Positions 34,641 to 42,347 are shown, counted from the first letter of the stretch. The stretch is 64,000 nucleotides of DNA from Bacillota bacterium (GCA_023416745.1 JAEZHF010000007.1:1-64000), one strand, 5' to 3'. Translations and numbers: made by a program. The notes: generated by a model not told the origin, from the sequence alone.

Positions 34641-36341
34641 CTAATGTCTGGCCAGACAGGATAACGTCAGGTCGTTCGCCGCTTGCATACCCGTCTGCAG
34701 CGCGCCCTGCATCCAGCGGTGAAGCCCCGAGATATGCTCTCCCGCGAAGAATACCCGCCCTTCGTATTCGGGCAGCGTCATGCCGTAAGAAAAGATTTCT
34801 TTCTGCCCGGGCGCAAAGTAGCACAGCGCACCCCTAAAGGCCGGCTCCTGGTTCCAGTTGACCGATTTAAAACCCTGCACGACGCTGTCCACGTAATTCA
34901 AGGGCAAACCGTGCACCTGGGATATCTCCTTCTTGATATCATACAGCATTGTATCCTGCGGTTGGTTATACAGGCGGTTCGAGTCCAGGTTGGTATTATA
35001 CGATGCCAGCATGACGCCGGGTCTTTTCCACAGATTCTCCGGACTGAAACCGTTCGGATTGTTGAGATACTGGGCGTGGTCGGACGGGTACCAGACGGAA
35101 GATACGGGAAGATCGGTCATGGAGCCGCCGCCAAAGATCCCCTCCTTCTCCCAAAAGCGCTCTCGGCACAGCATCATCGATTTCTGTGCGGGCGCATAAT
35201 TTACCTCGCGGATGGCGCACATCTTGATGCCACTGAACAGCGGGTCGATATCGACCATTCGCAGGGTGGAAAAAGGGATGGCGCAGACGATATAATCAAA
35301 ATCTTCAAAAAATCGCTGTTTGGATTTGACGGGCCGGTATTTCAAACTCACTTTGCCACTGCCGTTATAATGGATGCCTTCCACCCAGCATCCTTTCTGA
35401 TAAGAAACCGGGCTCGCGTATGCTCCGCCCAGCTCAGGATAAGGGCTAGAACTCATGAAAGAGTTATAGAAGGACATGGGCAGTTTGCAGAGTCCTCCAG
35501 GTATTTCATATACGTAGGTTGTGCTTGCGGCATAGTCCTCCTGAGCATAGTCGATATAGCTGTTGTACAGGTTTCCCACTAACACCGGATGGAAGTTTGT
35601 GACCAGATTAATGGCACCCTGGCTCAGCCCACCGGACTGCATCATGCGCAGGCTGGTGTTGCCGCTCCAAATGAGTGCCTTATCGCTGTATTGAGGTAAG
35701 ACTTGAATGATCTGCAAGCGCTCCTCTGGCGTCGCCGACAGCAGAGGGCTGTCTATGCCGATATAGAACAGCTGCTGCCAGCTCAAAGTTCTCTCATAGC
35801 TGGTCAGTTCGTAGTGGGGGTATATGTACTGCATGACATTTAAGCCGTCGCGGTCGCTGCGCACACGTATGTTTTTCAGGTAAGCATAACCGTTAGGGTT
35901 ATATTGCATAAATGTACGGGTGGGCAGATCAAACAGGTTTATATAGTGCCATACCGTCTCGTGCGTAACCGGAATGCGCATCGCACCGAATTCATGATAC
36001 AGATCCTTCTGTCCGTTGAAATAGTAGGTGTAGATCCTGCCGCCGACGCGGTCTTCCAGTGCATCAAACACTTTGATCTCAAAGCCCAGTTTACGCAGCT
36101 CATAGGCGGCAGCCAGCCCAGCCAGTCCGCCTCCGATCACGCCCACTTTGAGCCCTTTGAACTGCCCTGGATGGGCAAGCTCCGTCACAGGCGCAGGCGG
36201 TGACAGCTGATGTAAAATGAGGTTCAGGTCCTCAGGCCAACCTTTTTCCTCCAGTGTAAACCGCGCGAGCACATACCGTTGCGCGTCGGTTGGGTTGTCA
36301 GGCTGCAGCGGCTCAAACAAATACTGACTGTTCACATTCAT
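34641..36341 (-). CDS. Flavin-containing amine oxidase family protein
   Basis: This 566-residue FAD enzyme should oxidise an amine or amino acid to the imine with O2 or another acceptor. The FAD-binding motif VIGGGLAGLAAAYELRKLGF is at about residues 70-90, with the following VGGRIYTYYF and the substrate-site region HEFGAMRIPVTH. Near the C terminus, FFAGEHISGLHRWMQGALQT closes the FAD site. There is no signal peptide. AGGAAGGAAGG lies upstream of the ATG. Overall it looks like bacterial L-amino acid oxidase/tryptophan monooxygenase types. It is alone on the minus strand, divergent from the NlpC/P60 gene. The amine substrate cannot be read. Confidence 0.87.
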   Translation of the reverse strand: MNVNSQYLFEPLQPDNPTDAQRYVLARFTLEEKGWPEDLNLILHQLSPPAPVTELAHPGQFKGLKVGVIGGGLAGLAAAYELRKLGFEIKVFDALEDRVGGRIYTYYFNGQKDLYHEFGAMRIPVTHETVWHYINLFDLPTRTFMQYNPNGYAYLKNIRVRSDRDGLNVMQYIYPHYELTSYERTLSWQQLFYIGIDSPLLSATPEERLQIIQVLPQYSDKALIWSGNTSLRMMQSGGLSQGAINLVTNFHPVLVGNLYNSYIDYAQEDYAASTTYVYEIPGGLCKLPMSFYNSFMSSSPYPELGGAYASPVSYQKGCWVEGIHYNGSGKVSLKYRPVKSKQRFFEDFDYIVCAIPFSTLRMVDIDPLFSGIKMCAIREVNYAPAQKSMMLCRERFWEKEGIFGGGSMTDLPVSSVWYPSDHAQYLNNPNGFSPENLWKRPGVMLASYNTNLDSNRLYNQPQDTMLYDIKKEISQVHGLPLNYVDSVVQGFKSVNWNQEPAFRGALCYFAPGQKEIFSYGMTLPEYEGRVFFAGEHISGLHRWMQGALQTGMQAANDLTLSCLARH

Positions 36342-36587
36342 GGTCGAATACCTTCCTTCCTGTTATCATATGAACCAACGTATGCCCGACATGATAACAA
36401 TCTGTCTCCGTCGCCATAAAACCGTGAACTGTGCCTTTTAACTATTTGATTGTAAAATTTATGCTTCAACCTTCAATTTTCGGGGTATAAAATATACGGA
36501 CTGTTTCAAACATGCATCATGAGGACCGAATTCTGACAGATGCACCCGGCAAGCATTGTATCTGGTGAAAGGAACGATAAATAGCTA

Positions 36588-37475
36588 ATGAACGCAGTTG
36601 CTCTAAACAACTGGCTCTCGGTTCAATATGATAATTCAACCGGCACGGCGGCGACCAAAACGGCAGCCGACAGTCAGCCTTTTTCGGCTTATCTGTCGGC
36701 ACAGCTCAGCGACGGATCCGCGGAAACGGCTGCGGAAAATACCGAACCGGAGATGACACTGTATGAGGCAGCAGCCGCGCGCCGGAATGCTGTCATTGAC
36801 ACGAACTCAGCCGATATCGGCACAGCGCAGTCTGAAGCAGTGGCGGATGTGGTAACACTGAATGAGACAGCAGGGGTGGATACCGATAACAGTACCCTGA
36901 TGATGCTGCTGTTAATGATGATGGGCTCGTCCGGGGAGAACAGCAGCATGAACACTGCGATGATGAGCCTGCTCTCCGGCATCCAAGGCGAGGGTTTAAA
37001 CAGCCTGCTGGGAACATCCAGTCTCTCGGAGATCGCGTCCATACTGACCGGCCAGCTCACAAATGCGACGGGGCAGACCATTGTTGATCAGGCGATGACG
37101 CGGCTGGGCGATCCCTACTCCAAATCGAAGCGGGGCACGGGCAATTATGTGGACTGCTCGTATCTGGCGCAGTGGGCATACAAACAGGCGGGCATCGACA
37201 TTCCCGGGACGGCGGCCAAACAGGCTCAGTACTGCCATGAAAACGGATATGAAATATCTAAGAACGAACTTAAGCCGGGCGACTTGATATTCTGGACCAA
37301 GCACTCCAGCAACGCCGGCCGGTGGCGCAACATCCATCACGTGGGCATATACGCGGGCAATGGCAGAATCGTGGAAGCGAAGAACCCGCAGAACGGCGTG
37401 GAAGTGGCCGATATGTGGGGGATGGAGGGTAACGGCGGCGACTGGGAGATCGTGATGTATGCGAGGCCGCGCTGA
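36588..37475 (+). CDS. NlpC/P60 cysteine peptidase-domain protein with Met-rich N-terminal region
   Basis: This 295-residue protein has a C-terminal NlpC/P60 domain (about residues 163-295). It carries the catalytic Cys in YVDCSYLAQWAYKQAG and the catalytic His in HHVGIYAGNGRIVEAK, with PGDLIFW in between as usual. Such enzymes cleave D-Glu-meso-DAP or related bonds in peptidoglycan. No signal peptide was found. The N-terminal 160 residues are low in charge, and a hydrophobic Met/Leu-rich stretch (LMMLLLMMMGSSGEN) occurs in the middle. The ATG has only a distant GAAAGGA, so expression may be low. It may leave the cell by a non-classical route or act in lysis. Confidence 0.8.
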   Translation: MNAVALNNWLSVQYDNSTGTAATKTAADSQPFSAYLSAQLSDGSAETAAENTEPEMTLYEAAAARRNAVIDTNSADIGTAQSEAVADVVTLNETAGVDTDNSTLMMLLLMMMGSSGENSSMNTAMMSLLSGIQGEGLNSLLGTSSLSEIASILTGQLTNATGQTIVDQAMTRLGDPYSKSKRGTGNYVDCSYLAQWAYKQAGIDIPGTAAKQAQYCHENGYEISKNELKPGDLIFWTKHSSNAGRWRNIHHVGIYAGNGRIVEAKNPQNGVEVADMWGMEGNGGDWEIVMYARPR

Positions 37476-37498
37476 TGCCACAGACATATAATATGATT

Positions 37499-37530
37499 AA
37501 AGAGCTGACCGTACCGGTTGGCTCTTTTTT
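37499..37530 (+). terminator. Terminator after the NlpC/P60 gene
   Basis: AAAGAGC (37499-37505) pairs with GCTCTTT, with an inner GACCG/CGGTT-type helix, followed by a T-run to 37530. Confidence 0.85.
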
Positions 37531-37562
37531 GTAGTACAATGGATGCGAAAGGGAGGGGTGTT

Positions 37563-38534
37563 ATGCTGAAGATCGGTATCAGTGGTGCGGGTTATGCCGG
37601 ACGGTATTTTGCTAAAGCGTTTGGGGAACTGGGTTACCCCATTGCGGGAATCGCCAACCGCACCAGGGAGCGGGGCGCTGCGCTGGCTGCTGAGGCGGGT
37701 GCGCACTTCTATGACACTCTGGAGGAAATGCTGGCGCATTCGGGTGCGGAGGTGCTGGTTGTTGCAACGTCGACACAACGGCATCTGCCGGATATACAGG
37801 CGGCGGCGGCGGCCGGCATCCGCCATGTATTCTGCGAAAAACCGGTGGGCATTTCCGTTGAAGACACACTGAGTATCCGTCAGGTGTGCGCAAACCATTC
37901 TATCAATCTCGGCGTGGGGTACAAGATGCGCTTTGAAAGCATATTCAGCATCGCACGTAGTTTGCTGGCTGCGGGCCGTATAGGTGATCCCGTCAGTATC
38001 ACGCTGAACTTCTGGCAGACGATACCCCACAGCGCATGGTATTTAAACAGCGGCTATGTACGGGAGACGATGGTGCATTCGCTGGACCTTGCGTGCTGGC
38101 TGGCCGGTGCACCGCCCGAACGCGTGACGTGCCACACGGAAAACTTCGCGGGCGGCAGCAAGGAGGATAGAGCATCCGTCCTGCTGCGCTTCGGAAGCGG
38201 CGTGACGGCATCTCTGAGCGGCGGCTGGATACGGGACTACCCGTACATTGCAGGGCGTAAGAATATCCGTTTTGAGATCGTGGGTACGGAGGGGTACATC
38301 TGCGGTATACGGCCGGGTCATTTGCTGCTGTGCGATGCGGACGGCATACAGCAGCTGGAAGTATCGCAGAATGATCCCATCCGGGACGAGCTGGCCGATT
38401 ACTTCGGGAGGGCAGCGGGCGATCATCCGGCTGCGGTCAATATCGAAGATGCGTTGCGCGTGCAGCGGATATTGAAGGCCGCCGCCGCGTCAGACAAGTC
38501 CGGGCGGGCGGAGCCCGTGTGGCAGGGGGATTAG
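37563..38534 (+). CDS. Gfo/Idh/MocA family NAD(P)-dependent oxidoreductase
   Basis: This 323-residue protein has an N-terminal Rossmann fold with GISGAGYAGRYFAKAFGELG, the family's EKPVG motif (in VFCEKPVGIS) and a C-terminal substrate domain (GYKMRFESIF, YVRETMVHSLDLACWLAG). Members oxidise or reduce sugars and related hydroxyl compounds, such as myo-inositol or glucose-type substrates. The ATG at 37563 has GGGAGGGG upstream, and an earlier in-frame ATG lies inside the terminator at 37499-37530. It appears to be a single-gene unit. The substrate is unknown. Confidence 0.88.
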   Translation: MLKIGISGAGYAGRYFAKAFGELGYPIAGIANRTRERGAALAAEAGAHFYDTLEEMLAHSGAEVLVVATSTQRHLPDIQAAAAAGIRHVFCEKPVGISVEDTLSIRQVCANHSINLGVGYKMRFESIFSIARSLLAAGRIGDPVSITLNFWQTIPHSAWYLNSGYVRETMVHSLDLACWLAGAPPERVTCHTENFAGGSKEDRASVLLRFGSGVTASLSGGWIRDYPYIAGRKNIRFEIVGTEGYICGIRPGHLLLCDADGIQQLEVSQNDPIRDELADYFGRAAGDHPAAVNIEDALRVQRILKAAAASDKSGRAEPVWQGD

Positions 38535-38544
38535 GTAATCAAAA

Positions 38545-38645
38545 AACACAGAAAATGCATAGCATTTTTCCATTGCGATTCTTATACCACAGACGGTGTA
38601 AGCCTCTTAAGTGGCGTGGAGCCGGAGTCTCCGCCTGTAATTCCT
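38545..38645. repeat. Hairpin-containing repeat, probable degraded copy of the element at 47281-47463
   Basis: A GAAAATGC/GCATTTTTC hairpin (about 38551-38570) is followed by TTAAGTGGCGTGGAGCCGGA and a CTCCGCC arm. The order and sequence resemble GAAAATGCC/GGCATTTTC and the GGCGGTGTGGAGGC hairpin of the larger cluster at 47.3-47.5 kb. The first hairpin may also end transcription of the oxidoreductase gene. Confidence 0.45.
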
Positions 38646-38654
38646 AAATATCAG

Positions 38655-38681
38655 AAAACACCGTCGTAATGGCGGTGTTTT
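38655..38681 (-). terminator. Terminator of the TetR-type gene (bidirectional)
   Basis: AAAACACCG and CGGTGTTTT form a 9-bp stem. The A-run at 38655 gives a T-run on the minus-strand transcript and the T-run at 38681 does the same for the plus strand. It starts 4 bases after the stop codon of the TetR gene. Confidence 0.85.
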
Positions 38682-38684
38682 GCA

Positions 38685-39305
38685 TTAAGGGAGGAAGTTC
38701 TTCAGAAAGTACCGGATGTGCTCGTCATCATGCTGCTGTACCCTGGACATATCGGGAGGCGGGCCGTCTATGGACAGGCTGTTCTCGTAGAATCGGTAGA
38801 TATAGAATGCATGAAACTCCCTGGCCGCGAACTCCGGGTCCGCCTTGACCATCTTCCCCTCCGCCATAAGCTGTGAGAAATACCGGATGAACGCATTGCG
38901 TGGCCCAATGATCAGCTCATCCAGCAGCATACGGCGCACCTTGGCGTTGGTAAACTGTTCGCGCAGTATGATGCTGCCGATCCGCGCCATCTGCGGGCTC
39001 GCGAAGAACTGCTGGTTGGACGAAACGACGTTCTGAATGAACCGGTGAATGTCAAGGCTGCTGCCGCTGTCGAAACGGGGGTAAATCTCGCTGTGGAGTC
39101 CGGCGCGGAACCGCTCGACGATCTCGTCCAGCAGTGCCTCCTTGCCGGAGTAGTGGTTGTATATGGACGCCGCCTTGATGCTGACCTGTGCGGCGATCTC
39201 GCGCATGGTGACAGCGGCGTAACCCTTTTGCGCGAATAGCTCTATCGCAGCTTGGATGATCTTATCCTTGTTGGAACGGGGTTGCTCGGTTTCCGTGGGG
39301 TTCAT
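38685..39305 (-). CDS. TetR family transcriptional regulator
   Basis: This 206-residue regulator has an N-terminal helix-turn-helix of the TetR type: KDKIIQAAIELFAQKGYAAV, TMREIAAQVSIKAASIYNHY. An alpha-helical ligand domain follows. The ATG at 39305 was chosen because AGGAGG lies 8-9 bases upstream; an ATG at 39329 has none. It is divergent from the flavodoxin gene. Three copies of the operator ACTAAC-N3-GTTAGT lie between the two genes, one inside its own promoter, so it most likely represses itself and the flavodoxin operon until a ligand binds. Confidence 0.93.
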   Translation of the reverse strand: MNPTETEQPRSNKDKIIQAAIELFAQKGYAAVTMREIAAQVSIKAASIYNHYSGKEALLDEIVERFRAGLHSEIYPRFDSGSSLDIHRFIQNVVSSNQQFFASPQMARIGSIILREQFTNAKVRRMLLDELIIGPRNAFIRYFSQLMAEGKMVKADPEFAAREFHAFYIYRFYENSLSIDGPPPDMSRVQQHDDEHIRYFLKNFLP

Positions 39306-39339
39306 TTGGATATTCCTCCTATTTAGCACACTTGTATTT

Positions 39340-39368
39340 ATATTAAACTAACGACGTTAGTCTGTCAA
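39340..39368 (-). promoter_or_regulatory. Promoter of the TetR gene with embedded operator
   Basis: On the minus strand TTGACA (39368-39363) and TAATAT (39345-39340) are separated by 17 bases. The operator ACTAACGACGTTAGT (39347-39361) fills the spacer. Confidence 0.75.
39347..39361. promoter_or_regulatory. TetR operator 1
   Basis: ACTAAC-GAC-GTTAGT is a perfect 6-bp dyad with a 3-base centre, matching the two sites at 39423 and 39448. Confidence 0.82.
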
Positions 39369-39415
39369 CCCCGAGCCGAGTTATATATCTTTGTTGAGAA
39401 AAATAAGTAGAGATA

Positions 39416-39444
39416 TTGACAAACTAACAAAGTTAGTTTATTGT
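39416..39444 (+). promoter_or_regulatory. Promoter of the flavodoxin operon with embedded operator
   Basis: A perfect TTGACA (39416-39421) and TATTGT (39439-39444) are spaced by 17 bases. Operator 2 (39423-39437) lies in the spacer and operator 3 just downstream. Confidence 0.8.
39423..39437. promoter_or_regulatory. TetR operator 2
   Basis: ACTAAC-AAA-GTTAGT lies between the -35 and -10 boxes. The dyad extends to 39421-39439. Confidence 0.82.
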
Positions 39445-39447
39445 TAG

Positions 39448-39462
39448 ACTAACAATGTTAGT
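39448..39462. promoter_or_regulatory. TetR operator 3
   Basis: ACTAAC-AAT-GTTAGT lies immediately downstream of the -10 box, with its centre 25 bp from that of operator 2. Confidence 0.82.
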
Positions 39463-39488
39463 TTTTAGTTTATGAAAGGAGATTGGTT

Positions 39489-40010
39489 ATGGAAAAGGTG
39501 TTGATCGTCTATGCATCCAAGACTGGAACTACGCAGGATGTGGCTGCCGTGCTGGCGGAAAGAACAGGCGCGGCGCTGTACGACTGCCGTGCCAATACGC
39601 TCGTTGGGGCGGACGGCAGACAAGTGAAGCAGCAGCCCCGGCTGGCCGACTACGGTGTGGTTGTCATCGGAACGGCAATGTACATAGGTGCCCCGATGAA
39701 GGAGGCGAAGCGGTTTATGAAGGCACACAACGCGGAGCTTACCCAAAAGCCGCTGATGCTGTTCACCTGCGGTATGGGCACGGAGGAAGAGGACGGCGCG
39801 TATCTGCGAAAACATTTGCCGGAGGGCGTGCAGCCCAGGTTTTACCGTCACATGGGCGGCGAGATCAGGCCGGAGAGGATGAACGGCTTCGCGCGTATGG
39901 CGATGAAAGAGTATGAAAAGAAGCACGGCGTCAGACCAAGCATAGACTGGGACGCAGTGGACGCGCTGAGCCAGGAAATTAAAGCAAATTCGGGAGGGGA
40001 TATATCATGA
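39489..40010 (+). CDS. Flavodoxin-fold protein (HemG/flavodoxin-5-like)
   Basis: This 173-residue protein should bind FMN and transfer electrons in the cytoplasm. The phosphate-binding loop is VYASKTGTTQDVA near the N terminus, and IGTAMYIGAPMKEAKRFM and FTCGMGTEEEDGAYL line the flavin. It resembles the menaquinone-dependent protoporphyrinogen oxidase (HemG)/flavodoxin-5 group, but a haem role is not supported by neighbours. AAAGGAGA precedes the ATG. It overlaps the FMN-binding membrane protein gene by ATGA, and both are under the TetR operators. Confidence 0.88.
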   Translation: MEKVLIVYASKTGTTQDVAAVLAERTGAALYDCRANTLVGADGRQVKQQPRLADYGVVVIGTAMYIGAPMKEAKRFMKAHNAELTQKPLMLFTCGMGTEEEDGAYLRKHLPEGVQPRFYRHMGGEIRPERMNGFARMAMKEYEKKHGVRPSIDWDAVDALSQEIKANSGGDIS

Positions 40011-40426
40011 CAAGCAATGGCAAGAAGAAAAGAGTATGGCTTCGTGTACTCTTAGGTATACTGATCGGTATCGCGGCGGTCATAGGAGGAGTGGTCGCGT
40101 TTGCATTGCTGGGCAAGGAAGCGACGATGGCGCAACTGCCGCACACCGTCCCGCTGGACGATGTGGCGGACGGCGTCTACGAAGGCAGCTATGCGGGCTT
40201 CCGCTGGAGCAACACGCTGCAGGTGACGGTGCAAGACCATCTGATCACGAACATCACGGTAACGCAGCCGCAGACGGTCATCAAGGAGGAGACGATGGCA
40301 ACACTGGAGGAGCGCGTGCTTGAGGCGCAGAGCCCGGATGTGGACACAGTTGCGGAAGCCACCGTGGACAGCAAAGCGTATCTGAAAGCGGTTGAAAACG
40401 CGCTGATAAGCGCAGCGGCTGAATAA
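40007..40426 (+). CDS. Membrane-anchored FMN-binding domain protein
   Basis: This 139-residue protein has one membrane segment at about residues 13-35 and an external FMN-binding-type domain. The C-terminal DTVAEATVDSKAYLKAVENA resembles the flavinylation motif of NqrC/RnfG-type domains (consensus D-[ST]-x-x-A-[ST]), so covalent FMN on a Thr is likely. The flavodoxin gene overlaps it, so a short electron path between a soluble flavodoxin and an external flavoprotein is possible. No ApbE flavin transferase gene is in the window. Confidence 0.78.
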   Translation: MTSNGKKKRVWLRVLLGILIGIAAVIGGVVAFALLGKEATMAQLPHTVPLDDVADGVYEGSYAGFRWSNTLQVTVQDHLITNITVTQPQTVIKEETMATLEERVLEAQSPDVDTVAEATVDSKAYLKAVENALISAAAE

Positions 40427-40449
40427 TATTCGCTATGCCCCAGCTGTAA

Positions 40450-40473
40450 AATATGACTTGCCGATGTCATGTT
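40450..40473. promoter_or_regulatory. WYL-regulator operator 1 (upstream of its own gene)
   Basis: AATATGAC-N8-GTCATGTT is almost identical in arms and spacing to the site at 41394-41417. It overlaps the -35 box TTGCCG (40458-40463) of the regulator promoter. Confidence 0.68.
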
Positions 40474-40486
40474 TTGTTGATAGATT
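40458..40486 (+). promoter_or_regulatory. Promoter of the WYL regulator gene
   Basis: TTGCCG (40458-40463) and TAGATT (40481-40486) have a 17-base spacer. The operator covers the -35 box, which suggests self-repression. Confidence 0.5.
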
Positions 40487-40504
40487 ATCAGTGGAGGGGC
40501 GTAT

Positions 40505-41395
40505 ATGAAGCTGGATCGGCTGTTTGAAATCATTTATATACTGCTGGAGCGCGAGCGTATGACCGCCGGTAAGCTGGCGGAGCGGTTTGAGGTGTCGCGG
40601 CGGACAATCTACCGTGATGTGGAGACGCTCTCCGCAGCGGGCATACCGGTATACATGAACAAGGGCAAGGGCGGCGGCATCGCGCTCCTGCCCGGTTTTG
40701 TTTTGAACAAGGCGCTGCTGACCGAGGCCGAAAAGGCAGACGTGCTGTCATCACTGAAGGCGCTAGGGCAAGTGACGCCGGGCGCGGAGGATGGCGCTCT
40801 GCGAAAGCTGGGCAGCTTGCTGGGGCAGGCTGCTGCCGACTGGATCGAGGTGGACTTCACGTCGTGGCAAAACCCCGGGCAGCAGGCGGAGCTGTTCCGG
40901 CAGCTTAAGACCGCGATACTGCATCGGCACGCGGTATCATTTCAGTACGCCAGCGGGCGCGGAGAGATAACGGCGCGCACCGTTGAGCCGATGAAGCTGT
41001 GCTTCAAGGGGCAGGCGTGGTATCTGTTTGGATTTTGCCTAACACGTCAGGACTTCCGTTTCTATAAGCTGCGCAGGATCAAGGAACTGACGGTTACTGA
41101 TGAACGGTTTGAACGCACGTGTGCGGTGTTGCCGGAGAGCGGCGAACAGCCCATCGATATGGTGGAGCTGGTGCTGCGTCTGCCGGAGCGGATGGCGTTC
41201 CGTGTGTACGACGAATTCGAGTCGTATGAGCGGACAGAGGACGGCGGCTTCATCGCGCGGGTGCATATGCCGGCGGGCGACTGGGCGTTCAGCTATGTGA
41301 CGTCGTTCGGCGAACACGGCGTGGTGCTTGAACCGCCGGAGCTGCGCGCCGAGGTGGCGGAAAAACTCCGAATCATTTTGAAGATGTATAGGTAA
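40505..41395 (+). CDS. WYL-domain transcriptional regulator
   Basis: This 296-residue protein has an N-terminal helix-turn-helix (RMTAGKLAERFEVSRRTIYR, DVETLSAAGIPVY). The central WYL domain carries the eponymous GQAWYLFGFC followed by FRFYKLRRIKEL, and a WCX-type C-terminal domain follows. WYL domains sense small molecules or nucleic acid ends. GTGGAGGGG lies before the ATG. Matching 24-bp dyads precede this gene and the GyrI-like gene just downstream, which are the likely targets. Confidence 0.92.
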   Translation: MKLDRLFEIIYILLERERMTAGKLAERFEVSRRTIYRDVETLSAAGIPVYMNKGKGGGIALLPGFVLNKALLTEAEKADVLSSLKALGQVTPGAEDGALRKLGSLLGQAAADWIEVDFTSWQNPGQQAELFRQLKTAILHRHAVSFQYASGRGEITARTVEPMKLCFKGQAWYLFGFCLTRQDFRFYKLRRIKELTVTDERFERTCAVLPESGEQPIDMVELVLRLPERMAFRVYDEFESYERTEDGGFIARVHMPAGDWAFSYVTSFGEHGVVLEPPELRAEVAEKLRIILKMYR

Positions 41396-41417
41396 TATGA
41401 CGGGTTTGTGTCATATT
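41394..41417. promoter_or_regulatory. WYL-regulator operator 2 (upstream of the GyrI-like gene)
   Basis: AATATGAC-N8-GTCATATT is a perfect 8-bp dyad that starts within the last codon of the regulator gene. A -10 box TATACT at 41426-41431 lies just downstream, with no good -35 box, so the regulator may activate here. Confidence 0.68.
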
Positions 41418-41465
41418 AAGTGCGCTATACTGGGCTCATCAATCAACACGAAACGAGGGAATAAG

Positions 41466-42101
41466 ATGAGCAAGCTGGATTACAAAACGGCCTATAAGGA
41501 GCTTTATGCCCCCAAGGCGACGCCGTCGGTGATCGACGTTGGACCCATGACGTTTATCATGGTGGACGGATACGGCAATCCCAATGATGAGGAGGGAGAG
41601 TTTCAGCGCGCGGTGGAGCTGCTGTATGCACTGGCGTATACTGTCAAGATGTCGCCCAAGAACGGCAACACACCGGAAGGGTATTTTGAGTACGTGGTGC
41701 CGCCGCTGGAGGGACTGTGGTGGATGGATGACCCGGAGCATGCCGATTTTCAAGACAAGGACAAATACCGTTGGACGGCGATGATCCGCCAGCCGGAGTT
41801 CGTGACGCCAGCTGTGTTTGACTGGGCTGCGCAGGAGGTACGCTGCAAAAAGAAGCTGGATACGGAAATAGCCCGGCTGGAACAATTCACCGAAGGGTTG
41901 TGCGTGCAGTGCATGCACATTGGCCCGTTCAGCGAAGAACCGGACACGATTGAAAAGATGGAAGCGTTCATCGCGCAGAGCGGTCTGATTCGTGATCTGT
42001 CGGACACGCGCAAGCATCACGAGATATACCTTGGTGATCCGAGAAAGACAGAGCCGGCCAAGCTGAGGACGGTACTGCGTTATCCGGTGAAGCGGGCGTA
42101 A
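41466..42101 (+). CDS. GyrI-like small-molecule binding domain protein
   Basis: This 211-residue cytoplasmic protein resembles the GyrI-like/SOUL-type multidrug-binding fold found in YdeI/SbmC-like proteins: GPMTFIMVDGYGNPNDEEGE near the start, FEYVVPPLEGLWW in the middle, CVQCMHIGPFSEEPDTIEKM and a C-terminal HHEIYLGDPRKTEPAKLRT. It has no DNA-binding domain, so it probably sequesters or hydrolyses a compound. Its start at 41466 has ACGAGGG upstream. The neighbouring WYL regulator shares an operator with it. The ligand is unknown. Confidence 0.8.
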   Translation: MSKLDYKTAYKELYAPKATPSVIDVGPMTFIMVDGYGNPNDEEGEFQRAVELLYALAYTVKMSPKNGNTPEGYFEYVVPPLEGLWWMDDPEHADFQDKDKYRWTAMIRQPEFVTPAVFDWAAQEVRCKKKLDTEIARLEQFTEGLCVQCMHIGPFSEEPDTIEKMEAFIAQSGLIRDLSDTRKHHEIYLGDPRKTEPAKLRTVLRYPVKRA

Positions 42102-42132
42102 GCTGCTGCGGGTTTATGCTGTAGTATAAGAA

Positions 42133-42206
42133 CATGGAGTCGCCGCCTCTGCACCACTGCTTAAGGGATGAATCCCTTAAGAATTTTCAACAGGGAAGGG
42201 ATTCCC
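42133..42206. repeat. Hairpin repeat, probable inverted relative of the element at 47281-47463
   Basis: A perfect palindrome CTTAAGGGAT-GA-ATCCCTTAAG spans 42160-42181, preceded by GGAGTCGCCGCCTCTGCACC. Read on the minus strand, an AAGGGA...TCCCTT hairpin is followed by a GTGGTGCAGAGGCGGCGACT segment, resembling the last two hairpins of the cluster at 47418-47463. A short GGGAA/TTCCC hairpin follows at 42193-42206. Confidence 0.45.
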
Positions 42207-42233
42207 AGCGGATTAATACGGATAGTAATTATA

Positions 42234-42259
42234 AACGCCGGACAGTCGCGGCGTTTTTT
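42234..42259 (+). terminator. Terminator after the GyrI-like gene
   Basis: AACGCCG (42234-42240) and CGGCGTT (42249-42255) with an 8-base loop are followed by a T-run to 42259. Confidence 0.8.
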
Positions 42260-42347
42260 ACTTCAGAAGAACTTTACCGTTATAGCAGGAAGCCAGAACA
42301 GCAGACGCGAATATTCCGTAGAGAGAATCGAAAACGGAGGCATATTG

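Noticed and set aside
33505..34824. Long minus-strand open frame of 439 codons opposite the acyl-CoA synthetase gene
   Set aside because: It is antisense to a well-supported gene, its composition is His/Arg/Ala-rich as expected from the complementary codons, and it has no family motif.
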